A stretch of 64,000 bases of DNA. It comes from Scatophagus argus (taxonomy: Eukaryota; Chordata; Actinopteri; Scatophagidae). Shown here one piece after another: positions 1 to 12,082 of the stretch. Under the pieces are notes generated by a model. That model was not told the origin of the DNA. It saw only the letters and a program-made list of their open reading frames with translations, and ran no database searches. The translations under genes and the position numbers were made by a program. How positions within the stretch are numbered: the first letter of the stretch is position 1; each line of letters begins with the position of its first letter. Location of the stretch: NCBI RefSeq assembly GCF_020382885.2, contig NC_058512.1:752501-816500 (forward strand). The letters run 5' to 3'.

Positions 1-1360
1 TGACAGCATCGAGTGGACGTCCGGCTCAGGGACGTGTTTTTCTGGGCTCTCTGCGCTGAGTTCAATGCATGACAGTCCATGTAATTCAATGAGAAACTCA
101 GCCGCCGCTCGGCCTTATGGGAGCTGCCTCCGATTATTGCCCATCATTACAGTCTGCACCTCCGGCTGAAATTGGCTCTCTAGGACTCAAGTCGAATTCT
201 GTGTGTGTGTGTGTGTGTGTGCTGCCTCCTTCCAGTCAATGACCAAATTATTGCATTCAGAGGGAAAAGTAGCTCACATTACAGTGCGTCTTAAAGAGTC
301 ATGAGTGTGTCATTTCCACCGCCGAGGACGCAGGAGAAGATGAGAGCGCCATTAAAGACGGAGAGTAAATTGTGCTTTCAGATGGCAGCCTGTAACAGCT
401 GTGTGATACTGATCAGCCTGTGAGCACCGGGACGCCGCTGGAGAGCCTCTCGCCGTGACGAGCACGTGTTGACTTTCTGACAGACGTGAGGCTCAGTTCT
501 CTCCCTTCAGTCCTCACCTTCAGCGTGACCGATCAGCTAATCGACAGAAAGTCAATCAGCTGCTAACTGATTTAAACGGTTTGTCAAACAAAGATGTCAA
601 ACATTGTCTGGTTTTGCGTTCTTGCAATGCGGGTCGTCCAAACGACGAGACACGTCAGTCATTAGTTGAGCACACAAAGTCGTCGCCTCTTTTTGCAGGA
701 CAAAAAACAGTTTTCATACAAAGTGTGCATCCTGTTGATGAGGTGAGGAGCGTGTGACATCATGGCTGCAGTCTCACAGAGCGCCTGTTGTCGTTTTGTT
801 TGCGTTTGGTCAGTATTTCTCTAAAGCAGTCACGGTCGTCCTGATTTAGTGAGAAGGTGTTATTACTAATGATGGACAAAACCGTGAAAGGTATACCTAA
901 ATTATTATTATATATATTATTATTTATTATTACATCAACAGTATCAGACCATAAAACCACGGCCGTCTTTCCTCAGAGACTCCCATCATCCTCCGCTCTC
1001 GGCCTCATTTATCTCTCTCTCTCTCAAAATGCTTTTACCTTCGCTAGCTTTGACATTATCACAGATGGACCTTTTCAAATCGTCTTTGGCATTATCAGAA
1101 ATGGCCCTTTAACACTTCAGATTTCAGTTTGCCGTGGGAAGCTGCGGCGCTCAGCGGAGGCCTGCGTCAGGCCTGAGTCGTTCGTCAGTGTGGAGACACT
1201 GGGGGCTCTTCACCGGGACACCAAAGGCTGCCTCTGATTGGTCGTGACATTTTCCTGAATGGTGACTTTCTGTTTGTTTCAGTGTGGCGTGAGAAGCGTC
1301 GGACGGCGAAGGACGAGAAGGAAACATTTCCCCACATCAGCTTCATCATATCTGATAATC
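1..1360. other. Intergenic DNA, no gene seen
   Basis: No open frame here has a recognisable protein domain, and no exon-like frame with fitting splice sites was found. The sequence is mixed-composition vertebrate intergenic DNA with a short TG run at 200-221 and an AT-rich stretch near 895-940. It ends where the LTR-like element begins at 1361. Confidence 0.6.
200..221 (+). repeat. (TG)11 microsatellite
   Basis: Uninterrupted TG dinucleotide run in intergenic DNA. Confidence 0.95.
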
Positions 1361-1910
1361 TGTCATGCCTGGTTTTTGATTATACTTTGTCTTTTGATTT
1401 CAGTCCATGTGCCATGTTTCATGTTTGTCTTGTCATGTGTTTCCATGTTTTATGTTCAAGGTTTTTGTCATGTCCTGTTTTATTTTGAAAGTGTCTCTTC
1501 CCCTGTGTGCCCTGTTTTCTTGTGGCTTTGCTTTTAGTTTTCCTGATTGCTTTCTCCCTCCTGATGTGTGTCACCTGTGTCTCGTTGTCTTGTCTATTTA
1601 GTCCTTGTCTTCCCAGTCACTGTTGTCAGAGCGTCTGTGTTTTTCCCCCACGTCATGTCAGGATCTTTTTTTGCCTTGCCTTGCCTTGCCTTGCCTTGCC
1701 TTGCCTTGCCTTGCCATGCCATGCCATGCCATGCCATGCCATGCCATGCCATGCCATGCCTTGATTTTGCCACAGTAAGTGTGTTTTTGTGTTTCGCTAA
1801 GTTTAATTAAAGACAATTGTTTTTGGACCTCCACGCTTGCCTGCCTGCCATTTTGACTCTGCATCGGGGTTCAGTAATTTCTGCGTCAGCGACGCAACAC
1901 AATCGTGACA
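1361..1910 (+). mobile_element. LTR-like element (probable solo LTR), copy 1
   Basis: A 550-bp pyrimidine-rich block starts TGTCATG and ends CGTGACA, so its ends are the inverted pentamers TGTCA/TGACA. It is flanked on both sides by TAATC, which reads as a 5-bp target duplication (6 bp, ATAATC, if the last A is excluded). A second, diverged block at 35494-35961 has the same ends and the same landmarks in the same order: TTTTATTTTG, CTGATTG, CACCTGTGTC, a TATTTAGTCC or TATATAGTCC TATA-like site, then TGTCAGA. No gag or pol frame is present. TG...CA ends, a TATA-like centre and short flanking repeats fit a solo LTR, or a terminal-repeat-only element. The family assignment is inference. Confidence 0.55.
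1676..1760 (+). repeat. TTGCC then CATGC pentamer array inside the LTR-like element
   Basis: About seven TTGCC units give way to about nine ATGCC units, a clean change of unit by one base inside a single array. It interrupts the downstream half of the LTR-like element and is absent from the second copy. Confidence 0.9.
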
Positions 1911-4900
1911 TAATCAACGTGTTGTTTAGGACACGCGGGACGTACAGTTTGACTTCCACCCAGCTAAGCTCCTCCCTCCACCGTCCTGAAGCCTGAGGAC
2001 TTGACGGACGGACGTGTCTTTTACAGCAGCGTATTAAATGACAACGTGAACAATAAACGTGTGTGTCCGCTAATGATGAGTCTGCACAGAATTAGCAGCT
2101 GATTGTGCAGCTTCCCTGCATTTCCCTGAGCTTTAGAAGAGGTTTCAGCTCATCTGTCTGACCACAGCTTCACTCTGGTTCGCTCTCGGCTCTTTCATGG
2201 CGTCGTTTTCAGAGAAGAAGCTGTAAAAAGCCTCGGCGCTTCGGACAGAATCTCTGCGTATGATGGTCTTTGGACTGTTTGAACTGTTCATTTGAAACTT
2301 TACTTGGAACCTGATTTGGGACTTGATGGTCTCCTCGTTGGTCTTGGGACGCTGTCCTTGAGGTCAAAGGTTCGGCGTGATGAACGAAGAGAAGTTTTTC
2401 ACACCGTGTGATGAACTGCAGTCGCTTTGTTTCTGGTTGTTGAGGCCGAAGCGCTTGGCGCTGCCTCCGGGCAGGATTACTGCGCCCGGCTGGGGTCACG
2501 CTGGGTGAAGCATCACAGAAGTTATCAGCACGCAGCATCAGAACAATTAGATCACCAGGACGTGGATGACAAACATCTACTGTATCAGCATCTGTCTGAG
2601 TAATTGCTCTCTCATCTTAGGACTGTGCATCTCTTTTTGTACTGCTGTCATGGTAACTATGGAGACGGGGTAGAGACAGCAGGAGGATCTGTTTGCCGAG
2701 GCGGAGGCACAGGCTGCCCTGTTAATGCAGGAGTTTTGTAGTTAAAGTATGTCTGTATGTTAAGTATTTGAGTCTGTCGATATTCAGTATTTGTCTTACT
2801 GTCATCTGAAGCAAACAGAGCAAAAACACCAATGAATCAGTCCCCCCAACGAGTGTCACCCGTTTGTCCAGATCCAGATGAGATCTGACCTGAGTTCAGA
2901 CTTGTTGGTCTTGACTTGGGGCCTGATGGGTTTGACCTTCAACTTGGTGGTCTCTGTGCTTATGTCCAGTGGGCCTGGAGCTGACACTCATCTGAGCCAC
3001 AGATGGGTTTTCTAAATGAAGAACTTTTTATTAAATGAAGAGACGTATATCAAATGTAACCAGTCTTGATTAATTGCTTAAATTAGAAGACCTGGCAAGT
3101 CCAACAAGAACGCCAACTGTCACATGTTCTTACACCAAACCAGACATGGACGCCAACCAGCAGCTTGGACCGTTTCCATGATGTGTATCTTTGAAGGAAA
3201 CAGGACATGATGGATCAGAGCGTTAACTTCACAGCCTTCGTCATCTGAGACGACTGAGAGAGGACCGACTCCGTCACACAATGTGTGCACTTCTGGAAAA
3301 GTCCCTCTTTGTTAAAAGATGAGACGAGTCCTCGAGACGTCTTTGTAACAGACTGACATGCATCTAGTTTGCATTTCATTCAGTGTGGGCTCATCAGGAT
3401 TTATTCAAACAAAGTGGAAGACAGAAAGTGAAACACGCTTTTCAGTCGCTTGACAGCATAAATGGAAAGACCAGCTCGCGAGCAGATGGAAGTGAATCTC
3501 CGCAGCACGTTGTGTTACAGGATAATTGGCACCAGTTGGGGTAGGCTGTCATGCAAATGTTATCAGTTGGTTCATTTCAGCAGCGAGTCTGCTCTGCCAA
3601 ACAGCTGCCATTTTTAATGAATACCCACTCTGAAAGCGTGTGCACGTAGCATGAAATGATGAGAGCGGCAGGAGGTCACTGCCGTGTCTCCACTCTCTGA
3701 CATGGACCGATGCATCGCAGCGAGCAGCCGTGGTGTTGACGCCATGTGCTGCATGTCTGCTGTAAGATGGACCGCGCGAGTCGAAAGGAGACGTCTGTCC
3801 ATCCATCTGTCCATCATCAGCCCGACACTTCAGTCGAAGCCCATGTGGCTGCAGAGGACGGACTCCGAGGCAGATCCTCCACCTGACCGGCACTTCGGTC
3901 TGTCGGCGTCTCAGGATGAATGGCCAGACTTCAGTCAGCGAGTCAGGCGATGTTTACAGGAAACACCATCACATGAAGGTGGAAATACATCAACAAGAAA
4001 ATAAGTGGCGCCCGCCTGTTCGGAATTCAGACGGTGGTGGAGAAAGTCGAACAACATTCAGTGTATCCAACATTTTTCTTTGAAAGTGAAACGATGAAGC
4101 TTACACCAAGTGTCTGTTCAGTACTGTTCAGCTCAGAGTCTTTCTCTTTATTTTCATTTCTCTGAGATGATAAGAATATTTTGACCTTGCTGTCACTGTA
4201 ACAAAGTCAACAAAAGACAAATATGTTTGTGAAATTACTTATCAAGTCATGGTATGGTAAAAACAAGATGATTATAATTTATGTCAATGTAGTTAATCTA
4301 AGCAGGACACAGCAGCAGTGAGTTAAGTCTTGCAGCAGATGAATTATTAGTCTTATCGTTATGAATAGCGTCTAACAGCTGCCGTCTCGGTTCAGTTGTT
4401 TGGTTTGATGGACAGCTTTTACAGAGCCAACGTCACCCGGCTGGGCAGGATGATGACGACGACGAAACATAAAAACATGTCGTGAGTCCAGTGCTGCCAA
4501 CATCTGGACACATGTGGTAACAGCCGACCGTCTGGGCCAATCGGTGCCTCCTCTCGTCGTCCGCTGGTGTTGCTGTCGTGTGCGTACGAGTCGTAAATGA
4601 GTCGTGTCTCAGTCCTCGTGGTCACTCCGGGGCAGCAGAGCACGTTCGTTAAAAGGCCACCAATCTCCAGTGCAGGAGCACATTGTGAGAGCTTTCACTC
4701 CAGGATCTTTATCTCCATCACAAAGTCAGGGACAGCTTAAAAAGCTCCCACTGACCTCAGAGGATCCTGCCATTCTGCTCTGCTTCTTCACAACACACCA
4801 GCTGTGTGTTAATCCCATAATCCTCCTCCTTGTAGGTTTTTGTTTATCACCAACCTGAAGCTGCAAATCCTCAAACAGTCAGGAAGCAACAGAGGAGGTG

Positions 4901-6590
4901 AGCTGCCCCTTCAGTTCCTGCTGCCATTCGACGGTAATCCGTCAGCAATTTGTGTGCACTAATTACTCATTCGAGAGCACAAATTAGTACTTCATTTGCA
5001 GTAATTCATTTGGTAGCATGAACACATACTTTGTGCACACAAATAATTAATACACGAGCGCAGTTTTAGCAATTTGTACACATGTACCGTGAATTCAAGA
5101 GCGAATTCAAGTGTTTTGTTTGTTTGTTTCTCCACCAGATTCAGTTTATTCAGTCAAGTGCCTGAAAACTCAGACAAAACGTCTCTGTCCTTACAGAGTG
5201 TTATAAGACATATGGTCAATCATGGGAGTTAAAGAGCATCCATCCCCTCAGGCCAATCAGGTGGCACATTGGTTCAAAAAATAATCTCACATCTCCCCCT
5301 CCTCGTGGAATAATAGCTGCTTCCCTCTGGCATAAACTGAAGGTCCCTCCGTGAGCCATCACAGACACTCATTTGTTCCTGTGTCACTCAAAACTCTAAT
5401 CGAAAAGGGCAACACTTATGAGGATTTCAGTAATACGATAAACTGCTTTAATGTAGATGTCGCTCATTTTAAATTGGGGTGTGCCTGTCACGCGCTGTGC
5501 CCGGGGGGGAGGAAGCAGCATGTGTGGGTGAGCATGAAATACTATTGGCTACAGGTGGAAAAGCACCTGCACCACCTGGAAACTATGTGAAGAACATGAA
5601 AGGTCAAAGGTCAGTATACGTACCCTTCCTGCACAATCTCCATCCCAAAACGCTGGCGCACAACTATAGATGTGTTTAATGTTGCTGTGTTATTCAAAAG
5701 CAAAGCGACACAACTTAAACAAGAGCAGTTTTCTGTTTGCTCATAGTTCAGTATGAAGCCTGCTTGTCCCATTTAAACTGCTGAAGTTCTGTTACTGCGA
5801 GCCATTTGGCTGGGACATTAACACACACGCACCCGCAGTGACCAAGATGCAACGTTAACACTTCAGGTGAGTCATCCAGAACCACAGCGTCATGTCGAAG
5901 AGTCATGTTGAATGTATTGCAGTGAAGTACATATACAGTATGTACACGTTCATGCCAACCACAGCCAGAGGACCCAGCGTTTATCTGAGTACTGACCACA
6001 GCGTCTTGTACTCAGACTGAGACGTGGAAGCTGTGACACTGCTGCAACGCCGACGGCATCCACAGTGACGACACACACGTTACTCTGTCACAGCCGTTAA
6101 CACAAACTGGACTGGAAACTGCTTTATCTACCAAGTAGACATTTTATTTCCATTGGGTTGAATAGGAAAGACTTTGTCCTCTTAACTACCAACCTATTAA
6201 CACAGTAAAAGTACAGATAAAGTGAGGAGCTGCACACAAGGCCAGAGAAAACCTGCGTCACCACACCACATTAAAAACTGTGGAAGGACGAGTTAAAGCA
6301 GACTTTTCTCACAGCCTGTTGCGGCTTTACCCCTACTGACACAGGAACTGCGTTTGGCTGACCCTGACTGACCCAGTTTTAACCCACACTGAGCTGTCTG
6401 ACTGGGGGGAGGAAGATTTGTCACCAGACAGCTTTGTGTGCATAAAAGTATCGTTACTGCCTGCTGTATGTGCATAAACCTGGAGTCAGACAGTGAGATT
6501 AAGTAGATTTACTGGTGACAAAGTCATACTGTCCATAGACAGCATGTGAACTTCATGGTCTGAAAAGTGAAACCACTGCTGAAGTGCCTT
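1911..6590. other. Intergenic DNA, no gene seen
   Basis: No supported coding exon was found. The frames at 2209-2538 (-), 3549-3893 (-) and 3684-4004 (+) have no recognisable domain and overlap one another on opposite strands. Around 4945-5065 there is a degenerate, AT-rich stretch in which variants of TTTGTGCACACAAAT recur; it looks like a decayed repeat. Confidence 0.55.
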
Positions 6591-6594
6591 AAAC

Positions 6595-6690
6595 ATGCAT
6601 TCTTTATTATGACCTGCTGGGGGCGACTGTCTGGCTTCAAAAATTGGCCTGACGATATGTAAGCTTATGAGAAAATGAGCCTGCTTCTTA
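6595..6690 (-). repeat. Short dispersed repeat (CCCCCTGCTGG family), copy 1
   Basis: Read on the minus strand, it carries a GACTCATTTTCTCATAAG-like part (imperfect here), then a TTTGAA..CCAG part, then CGCCCCC(A/T)GCTGG, then TAGAAAG/TAAAGAATGC. The same order is found on the plus strand at 16165-16280. The family is widespread in fish as far as I know; its class is unknown to me. Confidence 0.5.
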
Positions 6691-7251
6691 TCTGATTTAG
6701 GACCTCAGAAAACAGTTTCCTGATGGGTTCATGAGTTGCTGGTTTCAATCCCTCCTTCATAGCATCCAAATGGCAAAGGTAGCCTTAGTTATTCCCAGAA
6801 AAGGATGGAGAGGAGAAGGAGAAGAAACGTTCAACAGGATAACAGAAGAAGAAGAAGAGGAAAGATGGGGGCTGCTGTTCTACGCCATTCAAGCTGAGGT
6901 AAGCGGTGTGGGTGGAGGATTACAGCACATAATTACAGGGAGCTTGATCATTCATTAGCAGTCACATTGCATAATTACACTCTCATTTAGACTATTAATA
7001 AGAAGTGAATACCTCAAAGATCCCATTGTGCTGAGAAGAAGGTGGTTCTGCTGAAAAGCACACAGCTCAGAGAACACATCTTATTTATCCTCGCAGGCAT
7101 TGTGTGTGTATAGAAACTATAAAATACTCCAGACCTGCTCCACCTGTGACTCACCTGACGTCATCTATTAGAAAGATGACCGTGATGTTTGCTCCTGGAG
7201 ACTCAACGTGAGGCATGTTTTCAGTGTTTGCAGTCAGGTTGTGCTATCATA

Positions 7252-7277
7252 TGTGTGTGTGTGTGTGTGTGTGTGTT
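7252..7277 (+). repeat. (TG)n microsatellite
   Basis: Uninterrupted TG run in intergenic DNA. Confidence 0.95.
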
Positions 7278-7778
7278 GTTCGCAGCTGAAACACACACAA
7301 GTCTTCAGTTGTTTAGCAGAACGCTGTAACGCCGTCAAACTTCAGGAATGTTTTTGGACCAAGAAACTTCACCTGCGTTTGTGTCAGCAGGGGGGCGAGG
7401 AGGTAAAGGCAGGATTCTCAGCACAGAGTGAGCTGCTCCTTAAAGATGTGCTGACGGTGGTTAAATCCCTGCGACTTGTTAACAAGTACCTGATGAGGCA
7501 CCTTTCAGCGTCTTGTCCAAGGACACCGCAACATGTGGTGAAGAGGAGCTCTGCCTCGTGAGCCCCTTCGATGCCAGTGTTCGGGTACCAGACTGGATCC
7601 TGAGATGTGCATTGAGTGCTTTGATTGGATGACAGCATGTTTGATGTGAGATTAACTGCATGTGTGGCGAGTCCTGAAGATGCTTGTGGTACGGACACGT
7701 GTGTCGCCAACTGTAAAAAACAGCACTTTTAGCCGGAAGAGTAAATGTCAGAGTGCATGTGATGGCTGTCAGGGTTCG

Positions 7779-7805
7779 GTGTGTGTGTGTGTGTGTGTGT
7801 GTGTG
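7779..7805 (+). repeat. (GT)n microsatellite
   Basis: Uninterrupted GT run in intergenic DNA. Confidence 0.95.
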
Positions 7806-9822
7806 CCCGGGATCTGGGCCAGGCTGGAGGGTTGAGTTGGCGTTGAAGGCTGTGTGACGTCAGGACAAAACCTTTGCGGAGGCAGATGGCGCCTCGCTGA
7901 TGCGTTCAGGCCATTTTCCAGAGGGCAGGCAGTCAAACAGGTAGCTGCCAGCGAGCTCCTTCAGACCTTTGTCTTCCTGTCCCTCGGCCGTCTCAGCTGG
8001 CTAACAAACACATCCTCTCGGCTTTTCAGCGTGGCCACAGTTTTGTCTCGGAGGAGATGAAACAAAAGCACAGCAGGTGTGATGCGTGAAAGCTTTGGCG
8101 TGTGAAAGGACCCGGACTGTGTGCCACACGGTGAGCGACTGGAGATGGTTTTTAATCCTATCCGAGGCTGCTGCTGGTGCAGGAGTGCTGCTAATCACCC
8201 AGAGGAGATAAACGTTAACATATAGAGGAGATAAACTGTAACATTCAGGCTTTTATGATGTATGGAGAATGCTGAAGAATGTTCCTGTCAGATCATTTGG
8301 TGTAACTTCCACGTCCCGAGGATGTCATTATCTATCGAATTACTTATCAAATACTCAAAAACTTTTTCCTTTACTTCAATGTAATCAAGGAAAGATAAAG
8401 ATGTGAAGGCTGCACAGCTGGATCACCTGTCAAACCGACGGTACAAAAGTCCACAGAGCCCCTTAAATGATCCTATATTCTCCAAAGTGTCGCATAGCGT
8501 ACAGCTCATCTCATGTCGAGCTCTGGATTGGATTAAAATCACCGACCAGAGCAGGTGGGGTTAGGATCGAGTGAGAACGAGGTGCACACTGAACAAACTG
8601 AAACCACTGAACAATCAAGCCAGAGGCAGGCTGATCTCTGAGCCTGATCCCAGTGCTGTATGTGCCACGATCAGCGCAACACAACAGGACCGTGATGGTC
8701 CTGGATCAGGGCACCGTGGCACCTGGAGTCAGGCTTCAGGAGGGTCTGAAGGGCAGGACAGAACTCAGAGCAAAGAGTTTATGAAGACTGAGGTACTCAG
8801 ATGTTACTTTCTACCTCAACTTCACTGCAACTCAAAGGGGAATTTTGCAGTTTTATCTCCACTGGATTTATTGATTTATTGATTATTGATATTATTGATT
8901 TTTTTATTGATTGGTGTCTGCACAACACCAAAAGGTTCTTTTCCTGTCTGTGAGGACACTGACATAATGTATTCTATAGTCCCTAAACTAATCTGAACTC
9001 CCATCAGGCCCCGTTCTAACCACAGCTCCAACCTTATAACCTTAAAACCAAGTCTGGAGCTTCTAGTGACCTTCTGAAGCAGTGAGGACCTTCTAAAATG
9101 TCTTCACAATGCACAGGTGTTCTCACCACAGTGGTTTAAAACTGAAAATGGTGCTCACATTCAGAGTATAACACACCGAAGTGCTGCAGGGCCTCCATCA
9201 GACTGGCTCAGATAAGCGGCCTTCTTTCCCCTGAAGGACCTCAGACCCTGGTGAAACCCGTCCCCTGCTGGACCGCTGTGTTGAATGTTGATTATTCAGC
9301 CTGCGTGATGAACCTCAGCACCAGGCTTCGAAACAGAAGGTTCATACAGAACAACAGCTGACCGTGCAGCAGGAAAGCAATTATTCTGCTCAGACTGGAC
9401 CGTGCTTCTCGTCCGTCCTCGCGCCCGGCTGGCGGCTCAGACTGCTGTTGGTGATATGAGCCTGAACAAATTGCTGAGGTCAGATTCCAAATAACATTTC
9501 ATTACTGCGCAGAGGAGAATGTGAGGAAAACTGTGAAGGCTGTGTGCGATCCTCTGCCTTCTGCCTCAGATTGTGTGTCCTGTTCTTTTCTCCCTCCGCA
9601 AAGTCCAGCAGAGATTGTGAAAGTCATTATCACGGCAAATTGCTTGGAGTCAGTGACAAGCGACGCGGCGTGGCGTGCTAACCCTCTGGTTTTCTTTGTC
9701 TGCGACTGAGCCTCTGACGCACTTAGTTCACCTCATCTGTGAGGCTGATTGGAAAGGCTGAACAGGTGCTGTACATCTGAGGAGGAGGACAAGTGACGCT
9801 TCTGATGGAGAGGGGTTTCATG

Positions 9823-9825
<3 letters not shown>

Positions 9826-9855
<30 letters not shown>
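9826..9855 (+). repeat. (CA)n microsatellite
   Basis: Uninterrupted CA run about 200 bp before the polypurine tract. Confidence 0.95.
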
Positions 9856-9857
<2 letters not shown>

Positions 9858-10054
9858 CTCACACGAGTACCTGCAAACAGACTGAAAACAGCAGCACCAG
9901 AAGTTTGCTTCAGACGCACAAGGCAGAGCTGCTGTTTTAATTCCATTTGATTTGTTTCTCCTACAGAGCAGCTGCAGCCGGAGGGTCCGACTCAGGTGGG
10001 CCGAGGAAATGAGAAGGAGCTTCCCTTCATGTAACAGCAAGCATCACGGTGAAC

Positions 10055-10800
10055 AGGAAGGGAAGGACAGGAAAGGAAAGGAAAGGGAAGGGAAGGGAAG
10101 GGAAGGAAAGGAAAGGAAAGGAAAGGAAAGGAAAGGAAAGGGAAGGGAAGGAAAGGAAAGGAAAGGGAAGGGAAGGGAAGGAAAGGAAAGGAAGGGAAGG
10201 AAAGGAAAGGCAAGGAAAGGAAAGGGAAGGGAAGGAAAGGAAAGGACAGAAAAGGGAAGGAAAGGGAAGGAAAAGGGAGGATAGAAAAGGAAAGGAACGG
10301 AAAGGAAAGGGAAGGGAAGGAAAGGAAAGGGAAGGAAAAGGGAAGGAAAGGGAAGGAAAGGAAAGGAAGGGAAGGAAAGGAAAGGCAAGGAAAGGAAAGG
10401 GAAGGGAAGGAAAGGGAAGGGAAGGGAAGGGAAGGAAAGGAAAGGAAAGGAAAGGGAAGGGAAGGGAAGGGAAGGAAAGGAAAGGAAAGGGAAGGGAAGG
10501 GAAGGGAAGGAAAGGAAAGGAAAGGAAAGAAGGGAAGGAAAGGAAAGGAAAGGAAAGGGAAGGGAAGGAAAGGAAAGGGAAGGGAAGGGAAGGGAAGGGA
10601 AGGAAAGGAAAGGGAAGGGAAGGGAAGGAAGGGGAAGGGAAGGAAAGGAAAGGGAAGGGAAGGGAAGGAAAGGAAAGGAAAGGAAAGGGAAGGGAAGGGA
10701 AGGGAAGGAAAGGAAAGAAAGGACAGAAAAGGGAAGGAAAGGGAAGGAAAAGGGAGGATAGAAAAGGAAAGGAACGGAAAGGAAAGAAGGAAAGGAAACA
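10055..10800 (+). repeat. 745-bp polypurine tract of GGAAA/GGGAA pentamers
   Basis: The plus strand is almost purely G and A, built from AAAGG and GAAGG pentamers with a few single C interruptions (GGCAA, GGACA). A looser purine-rich tail runs on to about 10920. Larger blocks repeat inside it: a stretch with GGACAGAAAAGGGAAGG followed by GGAGGATAGAAAAGG occurs near 10245-10285 and again near 10720-10765, so it grew partly by segmental duplication. Long frames on both strands here (up to 313 codons) are a by-product of a unit that contains no stop codon. Such mirror-like purine tracts can form triplex (H-) DNA. Confidence 0.95.
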
Positions 10801-10920
10801 AGGGGGACTACAGTAAAGCAAGGACAGGAAACAAAAAAGGGAAGAAAGCAAAGAAAGGATAGAAGAGGAAAGGAAACAGGAGGAGGGGAAAAAGCAAAGG
10901 GAAAGAAGGAAATGAAGCGA

Positions 10921-11699
10921 GCAGAAAGGTTTGACTCCGGTGGTAGAGGAAATGAAAAAAACAGCTTCCTCTGATTTAATGGCACAAGGCAGGATGTAAT
11001 ATTTAAATTATTCCTGGGTTTCAGTCAGCCGCAGGTGCGACAGAGCCGTCGATTCGATTAGAGAGGAATTCCAGATGTGTTCTGGGTGATTATCAGGCCC
11101 GGAAAACAGCTGCAACACAGCACAGGAAATGAGTCAAAGGAAGGAAGATGGAGGAAAAGAACAAACGAGAGGGGAAACATCATCCACGTACCTGCACACA
11201 GGTGTGTCTTTTCTGTCCTTCTCCACATGTGATGTGATCAGAAGGCAGATGTTCCGCCCACCGAAACGAGACGCGTGGACGTTGTTACTGGACTTTTTTA
11301 ACCCTCAGCTGATAATTTTAAAAGCTTTTAAATTCTCTGTGCCTGGAAGCTACAGTTCAGTTGAAGTCAGGCAAAGACAGCAAGTGGCCGACTGCTGAGT
11401 GTGTACTAATACCACGCTGTTAAAGTACTGCTGAAAGTGAAAGGACTGCACTGAATGTGTTCACTTTGGCTGTGTAGTTCACAACACAGCACGCACCAAC
11501 ACAAAACATAAAGCTGTCAGATGAATGTAGTGAAGTAAAGAGTAAAACATTCATTTCCCCTCTCATGTAAAAACATTTCATGGTTCCAGCTTCACAAATT
11601 AGCTGCTTTGAATGACTTTGATTCATTTTAAATAATTTTTCAGGTTTTCCACCATTGAGTGTATTTTCACAGTGTGATAGTAGTACTTTTACTTCTTCC
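10921..11699. other. Intergenic DNA, no gene seen
   Basis: Short frames only, none with a recognisable domain. The region leads into the promoter-like block that starts near 11700. Confidence 0.5.
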
Positions 11700-12031
11700 A
11701 TCACTCATTAAGGGGGACACGCCCCCCCACTCAGCCCCTCCTGGCTCCGGCCCTGCAGCCCGCGTCCTCACTGTGTTGCTTCTGCAGCGCTGATCCCACA
11801 GGAAATAACCTTTCACAACAAAGCTTTGGAATAAAAGCCCTCCGCTGTATCCAGAGCAGATTTTACTGCGCAGTTTCTCCCCACCCGACTCCAAACCGCG
11901 CACACACACACACACACACTCATACACACTCACACACACGCCTCTCCGTGCTGAGCAGTCAACACCATCAGCACTCAGCACCAGCACCGTCTCTGGACGC
12001 AGACACACGCAGACACCGACAGCCCGCACAG
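11700..12031 (+). promoter_or_regulatory. Probable promoter and non-coding first exon
   Basis: A GC-richer block (11700-11780) is followed by AATAAAAGCC at about 11832, which can serve as a TATA-like site. About 170 bp later the sequence reads CCCGCACAG followed by GTGAGCGC, a near-consensus 5' splice donor cut after 12031. The piece between has no convincing frame, so it would be a 5' UTR exon. The next plus-strand gene is the NPY receptor, whose coding start at 27120 is preceded by plausible acceptors (TTCGCAG at about 26831 and TTTGACAG at about 27009). A 15-kb first intron is possible but is inference. Confidence 0.4.
11901..11940 (+). repeat. CA-rich microsatellite within the putative first exon
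   Basis: A CA run broken by CTCATACACACTCA. It lies between the TATA-like site and the donor at 12031. Confidence 0.9.
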
Positions 12032-12042
12032 GTGAGCGCAGC

Positions 12043-12051
12043 CTTCTTCTT

Positions 12052-12081
<30 letters not shown>
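12043..12081 (+). repeat. (CTT)n trinucleotide repeat
   Basis: About thirteen CTT units directly after the putative donor at 12032; if transcribed they would form a strong pyrimidine tract at the intron start. Confidence 0.95.

Positions 12082-12082
<1 letters not shown>

Larger units (their letters stand above)
6691..9825. other. Intergenic DNA, no gene seen
   Basis: No exon was supported. Two TG microsatellites lie at 7252-7277 and 7779-7805. An ATTGATTTATTGATTATTG-type AT-rich run lies at 8860-8912. Confidence 0.55.

Noticed and set aside
1259-1864. Cys-rich small secreted proteins near 1.3-1.8 kb
   Set aside because: The frames are translations of the pyrimidine-rich LTR-like element and its TTGCC/ATGCC array (CLALPCLALP, CHAMPCHAMP).
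9992-10985. Open frames of 255-313 codons on both strands at 10.0-11.0 kb
   Set aside because: They follow from the GGAAA/GGGAA repeat, whose pentamers contain no stop in most frames; the products are only KGREGKER or FPFLSFPSLP repeats.
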